A DNA stretch of 49,484 nt from CAZWEZ01 sp964632795 (lineage in GTDB: Bacteria > Pseudomonadota > Alphaproteobacteria > Rhodospirillales > 2-02-FULL-58-16). The first letter of the stretch is position 1; each line of letters begins with the position of its first letter. The notes under the pieces are model-generated. The model searched no databases. It was not told where the DNA came from and saw only the letters and a program-made list of their open reading frames with translations. The translations under genes were made by a program, and so were the position numbers. The stretch spans positions 1 to 49,484 of the forward strand of contig CAZWEZ010000014.1 in the NCBI GenBank assembly GCA_964632795.1, given 5' to 3'. This document shows, piece by piece, positions 41,803 to 49,484 of this stretch.

Positions 41803-42393
41803 TCAGATGCCCGAAATGTCGGCCACGAACTTGCCGAAGATGCGCCCCAGCGCCTCGTTGGCGGCGATCACCGCGGCGCCGACGGTCGCCGAGGCGGCCT
41901 CCACCTCGAGGCCGTAGGTGCCGATGAACATCAACCGGTCTTCCGCCGTCCGCCGCAGCCCCAGTTCCAGCTCGACGGCGGCCCGCGGCGGCGTGCCGAC
42001 GATCTTTTCCAGGCGCTTGATCTTGGCGGTGATCGCGTAGTCCGGCTCGATGCGCATCTCGGGCGTCACCACGTTGGTGGCGACCCCGGCGGCGCGCAGG
42101 TAGTCGACCAGCTGGTCGCGCAGCATGATGGTCGGCGGTTCGGTCCAGAAGTGGTAGTGGTACTCCAGCACCTCGTGGGGCCGCTGGCTGTCGCTGTAGA
42201 CGATGGGTCGCCCGGCGGTCAGGCCGTCGGCGATGAAGGTACCGATCTCCAGCGTTCCCTGGAGAAGGGGAGCCGCGGCAAGCGCCGAGGGCGGCGCCAC
42301 CTGGAGACGGTAGAAATGGTCCTTGGGCAGCGGCGGCTGCGAACAGCCGGCGACCGCCACCCCCAGCAACATCGCCAGCAACACCTTGGTCAT
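41803..42393 (-). CDS. ABC transport auxiliary lipoprotein (PqiC/MlaB-operon type)
   Basis: A 196-residue lipoprotein with lipobox VAVAGCSQ (Cys at about residue 17) and an ABC_trans_aux-like domain (KDHFYRLQV, GTLEIGTFIADGL, GRPIVYSDSQRPHEVLEYHYHFWTEPP, IMLRDQLVDYLRAAGV). These proteins go with MCE transporters and sit on the periplasmic side of the outer membrane. The ATG at 42393 gives a clean signal peptide; a start at 42423 adds ten non-hydrophobic residues. It lies 26 bases after mlaD on the same strand. Confidence 0.82.
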   Translation of the reverse strand: MTKVLLAMLLGVAVAGCSQPPLPKDHFYRLQVAPPSALAAAPLLQGTLEIGTFIADGLTAGRPIVYSDSQRPHEVLEYHYHFWTEPPTIMLRDQLVDYLRAAGVATNVVTPEMRIEPDYAITAKIKRLEKIVGTPPRAAVELELGLRRTAEDRLMFIGTYGLEVEAASATVGAAVIAANEALGRIFGKFVADISGI

Positions 42394-42419
42394 CGTCACC
42401 GAACCCCCTCCTCTCGCGG

Positions 42420-43415
42420 TCACTTGGCGGCCTCGTCCACGGGCGGGGTGCCGCCGAGCAGCAGCCCCGGGTTCTGCCGGATCTGGCGGCTGAATTCATA
42501 CATGTTCCGCGCCGCGCCTTCCACGTTTTGGTTGACGGAGTCGATGTGGCGGGCCACCGAGTCGATCACGTAGCGCAGATCGACGATCGACTTGTCGATA
42601 TCCAGCCTGTTGTCGGCGATCACCGCGTCGACGTTCTCGAGCAGCCTATCCAGCCTCCCCTGGGTGCCTCCCAGGTCCTCGGTCAGTCGCCTGAAGTTGC
42701 CCGCCGCGATTTCCATGTCGGCGATGAAGCCCTCCAGCTTTTCGCGGTTCTCGGGCTTCAGGAGGGCGCTGATCTCGTCGCTGCTCCGGTTCAGCTTGGC
42801 GGTGAACGACTCGATGTTGTCGGCGATCCTGGGCAGTCGTTCCGAGATGTCGAGGGCGAGGATGGTGACCTCGCTGATCAGGGTGCTGGCGTCGCCCTCG
42901 AGGATTTCCCCCAACGCGGTCACGGTGCGGTCGATGTTGACCAGCAGCGGCTTGATGCTGTTCTCGGTCAAGGCGGTCATCTGGCCGGCCACCGAGGTCA
43001 TCACGGCGAAGATGCCGGCCGCCTCGCGGCCCTCGACCTCGCTGCCGGGCGGATGCGCGTTCGGGCTCTGCCCGGCCCGGATCGACAGCGTGATCGCGGC
43101 CAGCAGGCCGGGGGCGGCGATCTCGGCGACGCTGTCCTCGGGCAGGCGCCAGCCCTCGCGGACCGAGAAATCGACCCGAAAGCGCATCCGTCCCGCCTCG
43201 GCTACCGGCGTCACCTCCTCGACCTGGCCGATCGGGTAGCCCTCGTAGAGCACCTGGGTGCCGAACTTGACCCCGGTGACGTTGTCGTAGATCGTGAAGT
43301 AGTCGTCGGTGGCCCCGGTGCGGCCGGTCAACAGGGCCAGCGAGGCCACCAGCCCCGCCAACATGGCGATGACGAAGCCGCCGACCACCAGGTAGTTGAT
43401 CTTGCTGTTCCTCAT
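42420..43415 (-). CDS. mlaD: MCE-domain lipid-transport protein MlaD
   Basis: A 331-residue inner-membrane protein with an N-terminal anchor (YLVVGGFVIAMLAGLVASLALL), one MCE domain (TIYDNVTGVKFGTQVLYEGYPIGQVEEVTPV, about 41-72, to GLLAAITLSIRAG, about 115) and a long C-terminal coiled-coil-like region to residue 331. It holds phospholipid in the periplasm and passes it between the MlaFE complex and MlaA. It is longer than E. coli MlaD (183 residues) owing to that C-terminal helix. ATGA overlap with mlaF. Confidence 0.92.
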   Translation of the reverse strand: MRNSKINYLVVGGFVIAMLAGLVASLALLTGRTGATDDYFTIYDNVTGVKFGTQVLYEGYPIGQVEEVTPVAEAGRMRFRVDFSVREGWRLPEDSVAEIAAPGLLAAITLSIRAGQSPNAHPPGSEVEGREAAGIFAVMTSVAGQMTALTENSIKPLLVNIDRTVTALGEILEGDASTLISEVTILALDISERLPRIADNIESFTAKLNRSSDEISALLKPENREKLEGFIADMEIAAGNFRRLTEDLGGTQGRLDRLLENVDAVIADNRLDIDKSIVDLRYVIDSVARHIDSVNQNVEGAARNMYEFSRQIRQNPGLLLGGTPPVDEAAK

Positions 43416-44233
43416 CGGGTCGCGTTCCCTCCCTGGTCCTCGCCGGTGAGCCGTCTCAGGTATTCCTCCGGATCCACCGCCTCGTTCTCCATGCGCCGGT
43501 TGAGCAGGTTCTGGATGCGCTCGCTGTCATGGTCGCGGACCTCCTCGACGGTGCCGATGAACAGGATGATGCCCTGGTCGAGCACGGTGATGCGGTCGGC
43601 GATCTTGAAGGCGCTTGCCAGCTCGTGGGTGACCACCACGATCGACATCCCGAGCGCCTCGCGCAGGTTCAGGATGAGTTCGTCGATGGCCGAGGACACC
43701 ACCGGGTCGAGCCCCGCCGACGGTTCGTCGCAGAACAGGATCTTGGGGTCCATGACGATCGCCCGGGCCAGCGCCGCGCGCTTGATCATGCCCCCGGACA
43801 GCTCCGCGGGCATCAGGTCCTCGAAGCCCGACAGGCTGACCACCTCGAGCTTCATCCGGGTCATGATCTCCATCGTCTTGCGGTCGAGGTCGGTGTGCTC
43901 GTACAGCGGCAGCATGATGTTCTCGCCGACGGTCATCGAGCTGAACAGGGCGCCGCCCTGGAAGGCGACGCCGAGCCGGCGGCGCAGGGCGAACATCTCC
44001 CGGGCGCTTATCGAGCCCAGCTCCTTGCCGAACAGGGTCACCGTGCCCGAGGTCGGCAGCTCGAGGGCCAGCAGATGGCGCAGCAGGGTGCTCTTGCCCG
44101 ACCCGCTGCCGCCCATGATGACCATGATCTCACCCTCACGGACGTCCATGTCGATGCCCTTGAGGATCATCCGCTCGCCGTAATGGGTGACCAGGTCCCT
44201 GACCTCGATCACGTTTCCGGGCGACCCGTCCAT
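43412..44233 (-). CDS. mlaF: Phospholipid-transport ATPase MlaF
   Basis: A 273-residue ABC ATPase with Walker A MGGSGSGKSTLLRH, signature LSGGMIKRAALARAI, Walker B KILFCDEPSAGLDP and VVVTHELASAF. The C-terminus (HDSERIQNLLNRRMENEAVDPEEYLRRLTGE) is where MlaF meets its STAS partner MlaB in other species. It starts one base after the mlaE stop. Confidence 0.95.
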   Translation of the reverse strand: MDGSPGNVIEVRDLVTHYGERMILKGIDMDVREGEIMVIMGGSGSGKSTLLRHLLALELPTSGTVTLFGKELGSISAREMFALRRRLGVAFQGGALFSSMTVGENIMLPLYEHTDLDRKTMEIMTRMKLEVVSLSGFEDLMPAELSGGMIKRAALARAIVMDPKILFCDEPSAGLDPVVSSAIDELILNLREALGMSIVVVTHELASAFKIADRITVLDQGIILFIGTVEEVRDHDSERIQNLLNRRMENEAVDPEEYLRRLTGEDQGGNATR

Positions 44234-44234
44234 G

Positions 44235-45050
44235 TCAGCGGGTGACCACGAAGGCGAACAGCATGTCGGTGACCACGATGGCCATGATCGACTGGACCAC
44301 GGCGCGGGTGGTGGCCTTGCCCACGCCCTCGGCGCCGCCGCTGACCGCGATCCCGTTGGCGACCCCGATGACGGCGATCAGGACGGCGAAGATGAGGCTC
44401 TTGCCCAGTCCGTGCATGAGGTCGTCCACCGACAGGAAGTCGATGGTCTGGTCGGTGTAGGCGGCCAGGCTCATGCCCAATTCCAGGCCCACGTAGAGGC
44501 CCGCCGCCAAGAGCCCGATCAGGTCGCTGAAGAAGGTCAGCGCCGGGACCATGACCACCATCGCCAGCAGCGCCGGGACGACCAGGAAGCGCACCGGGTT
44601 GATGCCCATCACCTGCAGGGCGTCGATCTCCTGGTTGATGGTCATGGTGCCGAGCCTGGCGGCCAGCGCCGAGCCCGAGCGCCCGGCGACCAGGATGCCG
44701 GTGATCAGGGGCGCGAACTCGCGGGTCACCGACAGCGAGATGCCGATGACGACCTGGGATTCGGCGCCGAACAGGCGCAGCGTGTGAATCCCCTGGATGG
44801 CCAGCATGATGCCGATGGTGGCCGCCATCAGGGCGACGATCGGCACCGCGCGGATGCCGATCTCCATCATCTGCGCGAACACCGAGCCGATCCTGACCGG
44901 CTGCTTGAGGCGCCGCCCGGCGACCAGCCAGTACAGGCTCTCGCCGACCAGGGCGCCGCAGGAGCCGAACGCCTCGATCCCTTCGAGGACGCGCCGCCCG
45001 GTCCTTTCCAGGAACCGGACCAGAGGGCTGTCGGCTTGGTTGGTCAGCAC
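44235..45050 (-). CDS. mlaE: Phospholipid-transport permease MlaE
   Basis: A 271-residue membrane protein. Signature: MMEIGIRAVPIVALMAATIGIMLAIQ, REFAPLITGILVAGRSGSALAARLGTMTINQEIDALQVMGINPVRFLVVPALLAM and DLMHGLGKSLIFAVLIAVIG. The GTG at 45050 begins inside the STAS gene (7-base overlap), giving MLTNQADSPLVRFLERTG; upstream residues of the longer frame are the shifted STAS reading. It forms the transport channel with MlaF. Confidence 0.93.
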   Translation of the reverse strand: MLTNQADSPLVRFLERTGRRVLEGIEAFGSCGALVGESLYWLVAGRRLKQPVRIGSVFAQMMEIGIRAVPIVALMAATIGIMLAIQGIHTLRLFGAESQVVIGISLSVTREFAPLITGILVAGRSGSALAARLGTMTINQEIDALQVMGINPVRFLVVPALLAMVVMVPALTFFSDLIGLLAAGLYVGLELGMSLAAYTDQTIDFLSVDDLMHGLGKSLIFAVLIAVIGVANGIAVSGGAEGVGKATTRAVVQSIMAIVVTDMLFAFVVTR

Positions 45051-45376
45051 GGGCTCAGGGCGTCCTCGACGGTCTCGTGGATGGTGAACACCTTGTCCAG
45101 GCGGGACAGCTGGAGGACCCTGAGCGCGCTCGGGCTGACCGCCGCCAGGGTGAAGTCGGTCCCCTGCTTGCGGGCGGTCTGGAGGGTCTCGACCAGCGAG
45201 GCGACGCCGGAACTGTCGATGTAGTCGATGGCCGAGAGGTCGGCCACCACCGTCTTGCCCCGGCCGACGCACTCGAGCAGCACCTTGCGCGCCTGGGGAG
45301 AACTGTCCAGGTCCATGTCGCCTTCGAAGGCGACCACGGTCTTGCCGTCCTGTTCCCTGACGTCATGGTTCATCAT
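45044..45376 (-). CDS. STAS-domain protein between Rsb-type regulator and mlaE (MlaB or RsbV-like)
   Basis: A 110-residue single STAS domain: TVVAFEGDMDLDSSPQARKVLLECVGRG, VVADLSAIDYIDSSGVASLVETLQTARKQG. DSSGVASL holds the Ser that is phosphorylated in SpoIIAA/RsbV-type anti-anti-sigma factors (Ser55/Ser56); E. coli MlaB has a Thr in its equivalent loop. The gene overlaps the phosphatase/kinase gene at its 5' end by 11-14 bases and mlaE at its 3' end by 7, so it may be both the substrate of that regulator and the MlaB subunit of the transporter. Start: ATG 45376 or ATG 45373. Confidence 0.88.
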   Translation of the reverse strand: MMNHDVREQDGKTVVAFEGDMDLDSSPQARKVLLECVGRGKTVVADLSAIDYIDSSGVASLVETLQTARKQGTDFTLAAVSPSALRVLQLSRLDKVFTIHETVEDALSPC

Positions 45377-47141
45377 TGGGTTCTTTCGTTATCCGTTTGG
45401 CCATTCTCAGGCGGTTGCCCCCGTGCAGCGGCAGGGGCAGGAACTCGACCTCGTCCATCACCTCCTGGATGAAGTGGGTGCCGAGTCCCCCCGGACGCAG
45501 GTCGTCGAGGTCGCGGGGCTTGATCTTGTCGAGGTCGATAGCGGGCGCGAAGTCCTGGACGTGGACCACGAAGCGGTCCCCCTCCTTATCGACCTCGACC
45601 ACGATCTCGCCGCGCGAGGCGCCGCCGTAGGCGTGGCGGATGACGTTCTGGCACGCCTCGTCGACCGCGATCACGATGTCGTGGGCCGAGGTCTCGTCGC
45701 ACCCGCACTTCCTGGCCGCTTCCGACACCGCCTTGCGGACCTGCTTGAGGTGGCGGGGCTGGGACGGGAACGACAGCTTGAGCAGGTTGCCGGGGGCGGC
45801 TTTGGTTTTCGTGGAAGCGTTCACGGCCCGTCTGGTTTCCCCCTGTTTGGCCTGTAGGCCGTCCTCGATGGCGAGCACCGTCAGGTCGTCGTGCAGCGCC
45901 CCGTCGCCGCGGTCGATGCGCCCGATCACGGCGTCGATCCTGGCGGTCGCCGTCAGCCGGGCGTTGGCGCGGATCAGCTCCTTGAAGCCGTCGACCCTCA
46001 GTTCGCCGCCGTCCTCGAGATAGCCCTCGGTGACCCCGTCAGTGAAAACATACAGGGTTCCGCCGTCAAGTCGCAGTTCGGTTTCCGGAAAATCGCCGCT
46101 CGCCGACAGCAGCGGCGAAACCCCCAGCGGCGGCGCCTCGGCCTCGAAGGCCTCGAAGGTATCGTCCGCGGTGTGGAAGAGGGGCGGCTCATGGCCGGCG
46201 TTGGCCAGCCGGACGCTGCCGGTGGCCGGGTCGTAGACGCCCCCGACCATGGTCACGAACATGCCCCGCGCCGTGGTCTCGCAGATTTCGACGTTGATCC
46301 GCCCCAGCAGGCGCCCCGGCTGGTGGATGGTCTTGCCCAGACAACGGAACAGGCTGGCCGTCTTGGCCATCAGCAGGGCGGCGTTCATGCCCTTGCCCGA
46401 GACGTCGCCCAGGTTGAAGCAGATGCGCCCGTCGTCCAGCGGGAAGAAATCGTAGAAGTCGCCCGACACCGTGCGCGCCGGGACGTTGACCCCGTGGACC
46501 TGGAACGGCGGCGGCCGGGGCTCGGGCAGCAGGGAGCGCTGGATCTCGGCGGCCAGCTCCAGCTCGCGGCGCACCCGCTCCTGCTCGACCAGGGCCTCGG
46601 CCATGCGGGCGTTGAGGATCGCCAGCGCCGCCGAGGAGCTCAACGCCTCCAGCAGTTCCAGGTCGGAGCCGGCGAACAGGCCGTCGCCGCTGAGCTTGTT
46701 GACCAGCTCGATGGCGCCGATCCGCTGGTCCTTGACGCTGAGCGGAGCGCACAGGATGGAGCGGGTGGTGAACCCGCTCCGCTCGTCCACCGAGCCCTGG
46801 AAGTTGAGGTCGTCGGCGACGTCGCGCACGATCTCGCCGGCGTTGTTGCGCACGCACCGCCCGACGACGCCCTCCTCGATGCCCAGCGTGACGCCGGTGA
46901 TCTCGGTGGCCCCGTAACAGGCCTCGCAACGCAGCACGGCGCCGCTCTCGTCGAGCAGGAACAGGGCGCCCCCGGCGGCGTCCAGATGGCGGGTGATCAG
47001 CTCCAGGCCCCGCTTCAGGGTGGCCTCGATGTCGAGCGTGGCGGCGAAGTTCCGGCCCATCACGGCGAGCAGCTCGAAATGGTCCGAGATACGCTCGACC
47101 GTCTCCTCGGGTCCGCCGACGAGGGGGGGCGATCGGTTCAT
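45363..47141 (-). CDS. GAF-PP2C-HATPase_c partner-switching regulator (RsbU-RsbW fusion)
   Basis: A 592-residue protein with three domains: GAF (about 28-185; LFLLDESGAVLRCEACYGAT, GVVGRC, SVDERSGFTTRSILCAPL), a SpoIIE/RsbU PP2C phosphatase (about 195-425; AAEIQRSLLPEPRPPPF, VSGDFYDFFPLDDGR, LGDVSGKGMNAALLMAK, TLYVFTDGVTEG, DDLTVLAIED), and an RsbW-like ATPase (about 455-580; VDEACQNVIRHAYGG N-box, GGLGTHFIQEVMDEVEF G-box). It could therefore both remove phosphate from, and put it on, a STAS partner. The start ATG at 47141 has GTGGGGGC upstream. It heads the mla operon. Confidence 0.9.
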   Translation of the reverse strand: MNRSPPLVGGPEETVERISDHFELLAVMGRNFAATLDIEATLKRGLELITRHLDAAGGALFLLDESGAVLRCEACYGATEITGVTLGIEEGVVGRCVRNNAGEIVRDVADDLNFQGSVDERSGFTTRSILCAPLSVKDQRIGAIELVNKLSGDGLFAGSDLELLEALSSSAALAILNARMAEALVEQERVRRELELAAEIQRSLLPEPRPPPFQVHGVNVPARTVSGDFYDFFPLDDGRICFNLGDVSGKGMNAALLMAKTASLFRCLGKTIHQPGRLLGRINVEICETTARGMFVTMVGGVYDPATGSVRLANAGHEPPLFHTADDTFEAFEAEAPPLGVSPLLSASGDFPETELRLDGGTLYVFTDGVTEGYLEDGGELRVDGFKELIRANARLTATARIDAVIGRIDRGDGALHDDLTVLAIEDGLQAKQGETRRAVNASTKTKAAPGNLLKLSFPSQPRHLKQVRKAVSEAARKCGCDETSAHDIVIAVDEACQNVIRHAYGGASRGEIVVEVDKEGDRFVVHVQDFAPAIDLDKIKPRDLDDLRPGGLGTHFIQEVMDEVEFLPLPLHGGNRLRMAKRITKEPNDEP

Positions 47142-47368
47142 GCCCCCACTATGCCCAGATTCGCCGGCCCCGGGCAATCGGCCGCGCCGCCGGGCGCCCC
47201 TGAACCGAAATCCCGGCTTGCCTGGCCGCCGGCCCGGTCGCCGAACGCGGGGCGTGGATTATGCGAATTGCGAGACACGTGCCTTGAAATATTGAGGTCG
47301 TCTTCGCCGTCCAAACGATCTTTAATGCAAATATAGTGACATCGCTACATTGAAGCCGAGGCACCGAC
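47142..47368. other. Divergent promoter region of the mla operon and the aldolase gene
   Basis: No gene is seen. An AT-rich stretch (47272-47358) includes TTTAATGCAAATATAGT, the likely -10/-35 zone of the aldolase-dehydrogenase gene. The promoter of the minus-strand mla operon would be in the GC-rich half, but none stands out. Confidence 0.35.
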
Positions 47369-49420
47369 ATGAACGACCCGTGGTCCGACGCCGACGCCAA
47401 GGAGGCCATCGCCAGGTACGCCGGGGACGGCATCGGCGAGGACCTGGCGTTGCGAATCTACAGCGCCCGCCTGCTCGGCGCCGATCCGACGCTGGTCCTG
47501 CACGGCGGGGGCAACGCCTCGGTCAAGACTGCCGCCGGGGACATCCTGGGCGAGGCGGTGGAGGTTTTGTTCGTCAAGGCCAGCGGCGGCGACATGGCGG
47601 CCATCGAGCCCAAGGGCTTCACCGCCGTCCGCCTGGGGCCGTTGAAGGCCCTGGCGGCGCTGGAGCGCCTGAGCGACCGCAAGATGGACAACGCCCGGCG
47701 CTGCTACCTGCTGGACTCCCTTTCGCCGGTGCCCTCCGTCGAGTTCCTGAGCCATGCCTTCCTGCCCCCCAAGTTCGTCGACCACACCCACGCCGACGCC
47801 GTCCTCGCCCTTACCAACCAGGAGGCGGGCGAGGACCTGGCGCGGGAGGTCTTCGCCGGCCGGGCCGGGATCGTGCCCTACATGAAGCCGGGCTTCGGGC
47901 TGGCCAGGAAGGCGCTGGAGGTGTTCGAGGCCGACCCCTCGGTGGACGGGTTGATTCTGCTCAAGCACGGCGTCTTCACCTTCGCCGACAACGCCCGCGA
48001 GTCCTACCGGCGGATGATCGAGCTGGTGAGCCTGGCCGAGGAACGGCTGAAGAAGGGACGCCGGAAGGTGTTCGCCGCCGCCGCCCTTCCCGGGGCCATG
48101 GCGCCGCTGGCCGAGGTGGCGCCCATCCTGCGCGGCCTGTGCGTGCTAAACGGCGAGGACCGGGACGCCGAGCCCGAACCCATGGTCCTCGACTTCCGGG
48201 ACGGACCGGAGATCCTCGAATTCGTCAACGGCTCGGAGGTCGCCCGCCTTGCCCGGGCCGGGGTGGCGACCCCCGACCACACCATCCGCACCCGGTGCCG
48301 GCCGCTGCTCGTCCCACCGCCCGAGGCCGGGCGGCTGGAGGATTTCCGGAGCCGGGCGCTGGCGGCGCTTGGCGAGTACGGCGTCGAATACCGCGAAGCG
48401 CTGCGCCGCCACAACATCCACGAGAGGGCGCTCGACCACGTGCCCCGGGTGGTCCTGGTGCCGGGGTTGGGGCTGTTCGGCATGGGGCGGAGCGCCGGCG
48501 ACGCCCGGATCGCCGCCGACCTGGCATCCAACACCGTCGCCGTCCTCAGCGCCGCGGAGTCCGTCGGCACCTACCGGAGCGCCCCGGAGGGCGACCTGCT
48601 GGAGGTCGAATGCTGGCCGCCCGAGCGGGACAAGCTGGCCGGGGGCAGGAGCAGGGCCGGGGGCAGGGGCGAAGGCGAACCGCTGGCCGGCCGCGTGGTC
48701 CTGGTCACCGGCGGCGCCTCGGGGATCGGCCTGGCCACCGCCGAGACCTTCGCCGAGGCCGGCGCCGCGGTGGCGGTGCTCGACCTGGAGGCCGCCGCCG
48801 TCTCCTTCGAAGGCGTCGGCCTGGCCTGCGACGTCACCGATCCGCAAGCGGTGCGGGCGGCCTTCGACCGGGTCTGCGAGACCTTCGGCGGCATCGACAT
48901 CGTGGTCTCCAACGCCGGCAACGCCTGGCAGGGCGAAATCGGCACCGTCGCCGAGGCGGTCCTGCGCCAGAGCTTCGAGCTCAACTTCTGGGCCCACCAG
49001 ACGGTGGCCAGCAACGCGGTCCGCGTGATGCGGGCCCAGGGCATCGGCGGCTGCCTGCTGTTCAACGCCTCCAAGCAGGCGGTCAACCCCGGCCCCCGGT
49101 TCGGCCCCTACGGCCTGCCCAAGGCGGCGACGTTGTTCCTGATGCGCCAGTACGCGCTCGACCACGGCGCCGACGGCATCCGCGCCAACGCCGTCAACGC
49201 CGACCGCATCCGCAGCGGCCTGTTGAGCGACGACATGGTCGCCTCGCGGGCCAAGGCGCGCGGCCTCAGCGAGAAGGACTACATGGCGGGCAACCTGCTG
49301 GGGCGCGAGGTCACCGCGCGCGACGTCGCCGAGGCCTTCCTCGCCCTGGCCCTGGCCGCCAAGACGACGGCCGCCGTGGTCACCGTCGACGGCGGCAACA
49401 TCGCCGCCTCCCTGCGCTGA
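47369..49420 (+). CDS. Bifunctional class II aldolase / short-chain dehydrogenase
   Basis: A 683-residue fusion. The N-terminal part (about 1-330) is a class II (zinc) aldolase: HGGGNASVKT, SGGDMAAIEPKGF, FVDHTHADAVLALTN with the metal histidines, and LLKHGVFTFAD. The C-terminal part (about 440-680) is an SDR: VVLVTGGASGIGLATAETFAEAG (NAD(P) motif TGxxxGIG), VVSNAGNAW and LFNASKQAVNPGPRFGPYGLPKAATL with the Y-x-x-x-K pair. Known members (RhaD-like) cleave rhamnulose or fuculose 1-phosphate and oxidise lactaldehyde; the substrate here is open. A Gly/Arg-rich linker (427-440) separates the halves. ATG 47369; no other sugar genes are beside it. Confidence 0.88.
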   Translation: MNDPWSDADAKEAIARYAGDGIGEDLALRIYSARLLGADPTLVLHGGGNASVKTAAGDILGEAVEVLFVKASGGDMAAIEPKGFTAVRLGPLKALAALERLSDRKMDNARRCYLLDSLSPVPSVEFLSHAFLPPKFVDHTHADAVLALTNQEAGEDLAREVFAGRAGIVPYMKPGFGLARKALEVFEADPSVDGLILLKHGVFTFADNARESYRRMIELVSLAEERLKKGRRKVFAAAALPGAMAPLAEVAPILRGLCVLNGEDRDAEPEPMVLDFRDGPEILEFVNGSEVARLARAGVATPDHTIRTRCRPLLVPPPEAGRLEDFRSRALAALGEYGVEYREALRRHNIHERALDHVPRVVLVPGLGLFGMGRSAGDARIAADLASNTVAVLSAAESVGTYRSAPEGDLLEVECWPPERDKLAGGRSRAGGRGEGEPLAGRVVLVTGGASGIGLATAETFAEAGAAVAVLDLEAAAVSFEGVGLACDVTDPQAVRAAFDRVCETFGGIDIVVSNAGNAWQGEIGTVAEAVLRQSFELNFWAHQTVASNAVRVMRAQGIGGCLLFNASKQAVNPGPRFGPYGLPKAATLFLMRQYALDHGADGIRANAVNADRIRSGLLSDDMVASRAKARGLSEKDYMAGNLLGREVTARDVAEAFLALALAAKTTAAVVTVDGGNIAASLR

Positions 49421-49430
49421 CGCAGGACAC

Positions 49431-49451
49431 TAGTACTGACTTTCATAATTC
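49431..49451 (+). repeat. 21-bp repeat, copy 2 (GACTTTCATAATTC)
   Basis: 19 of 21 bases match 20800-20820 in the same orientation. GGACACTAG (49425-49433) just ahead and GTGATCGCTGTTCCCGTTTCCC (49462-49483) just after are shared in part with 10171-10199 and 31823-31842, so a longer degenerate repeat family is likely. The window ends within it. Confidence 0.5.
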
Positions 49452-49484
49452 CTCGCCCCATGTGATCGCTGTTCCCGTTTCCCC

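Noticed and set aside
45044..47141. Control of a sigma factor by the Rsb-type module
   Set aside because: Cannot be excluded genome-wide, but no sigma or anti-sigma gene is adjacent and the STAS gene overlaps mlaE, so a link to Mla is the closer reading.

Overview
The window is about 49.5 kb of GC-rich DNA (dense, short intergenic gaps, many ATGA/GTGA start-stop overlaps) from what looks like an alphaproteobacterium, most likely in or near the Rhodospirillales. This rests on the DUF1223-acnA-ccm neighbourhood, the System I cytochrome c maturation operon, the S24-type regulator and the Mla/STAS cluster. No 16S, tRNA or other phylogenetic marker is present, so the placement is inference.

Layout: (1) 1-5391: the 5' part of an O-antigen-ligase-like membrane protein (minus), a CsaA-like tRNA-binding protein (minus), an S24-family regulator without the catalytic dyad, a class IV aminotransferase, a lytic transglycosylase behind a near-consensus sigma-54 promoter, and trehalose-6-phosphate synthase overlapped by the remnant of a GH15 glucosidase. 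(2) 5423-9396: an acyl-CoA operon (acyl-CoA dehydrogenase, MaoC-like hydratase, class III CoA-transferase) and a divergent methyltransferase. (3) 9408-13651: DUF1223 protein and aconitase acnA, separated by an insertion that carries a PD-(D/E)XK-like nuclease gene and leaves a second, displaced copy of the acnA 3' end. (4) 13777-20802: a candidate small RNA followed by a complete ccmABCDEFGHI operon. (5) 21149-26981: a Liv-type ABC importer with a Tat-exported binding protein and a NarL-type response regulator. (6) 27340-29686: an APC-family permease co-encoded with three small membrane proteins. (7) 29858-31794: two hypothetical membrane proteins, a CRP-type site with a candidate small RNA, and a SPOR-like lipoprotein. 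(8) 31940-38911: a catabolic cluster, probably for a guanidino, amide or amine compound (flavin amine oxidase, M20 amidohydrolase, arginine-deiminase-fold enzyme, AruI-like ThDP decarboxylase, FAD-linked dehydrogenase). (9) 39055-40463: gluQRS and two small hypothetical genes. (10) 40688-47141: an Mla phospholipid-transport operon led by a GAF-PP2C-HATPase regulator and a STAS protein. (11) 47369-49420: a bifunctional class II aldolase / short-chain dehydrogenase.

The most unusual items are: the acnA 3'-end displacement around a nuclease-like gene, which resembles a mobile endonuclease that brings its own copy of the host gene's tail; the fusion of an Rsb-type partner-switching module to the Mla operon; the APC permease with three small membrane partners; and two candidate small RNAs with C-rich or CCCUCCC anti-Shine-Dalgarno elements, one placed exactly 41.5 bases downstream of a perfect CRP-type palindrome. 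Several short REP-like sequences (GGGTCAGGTCTTGC, GGGACACTAG and related) are scattered in the gaps.
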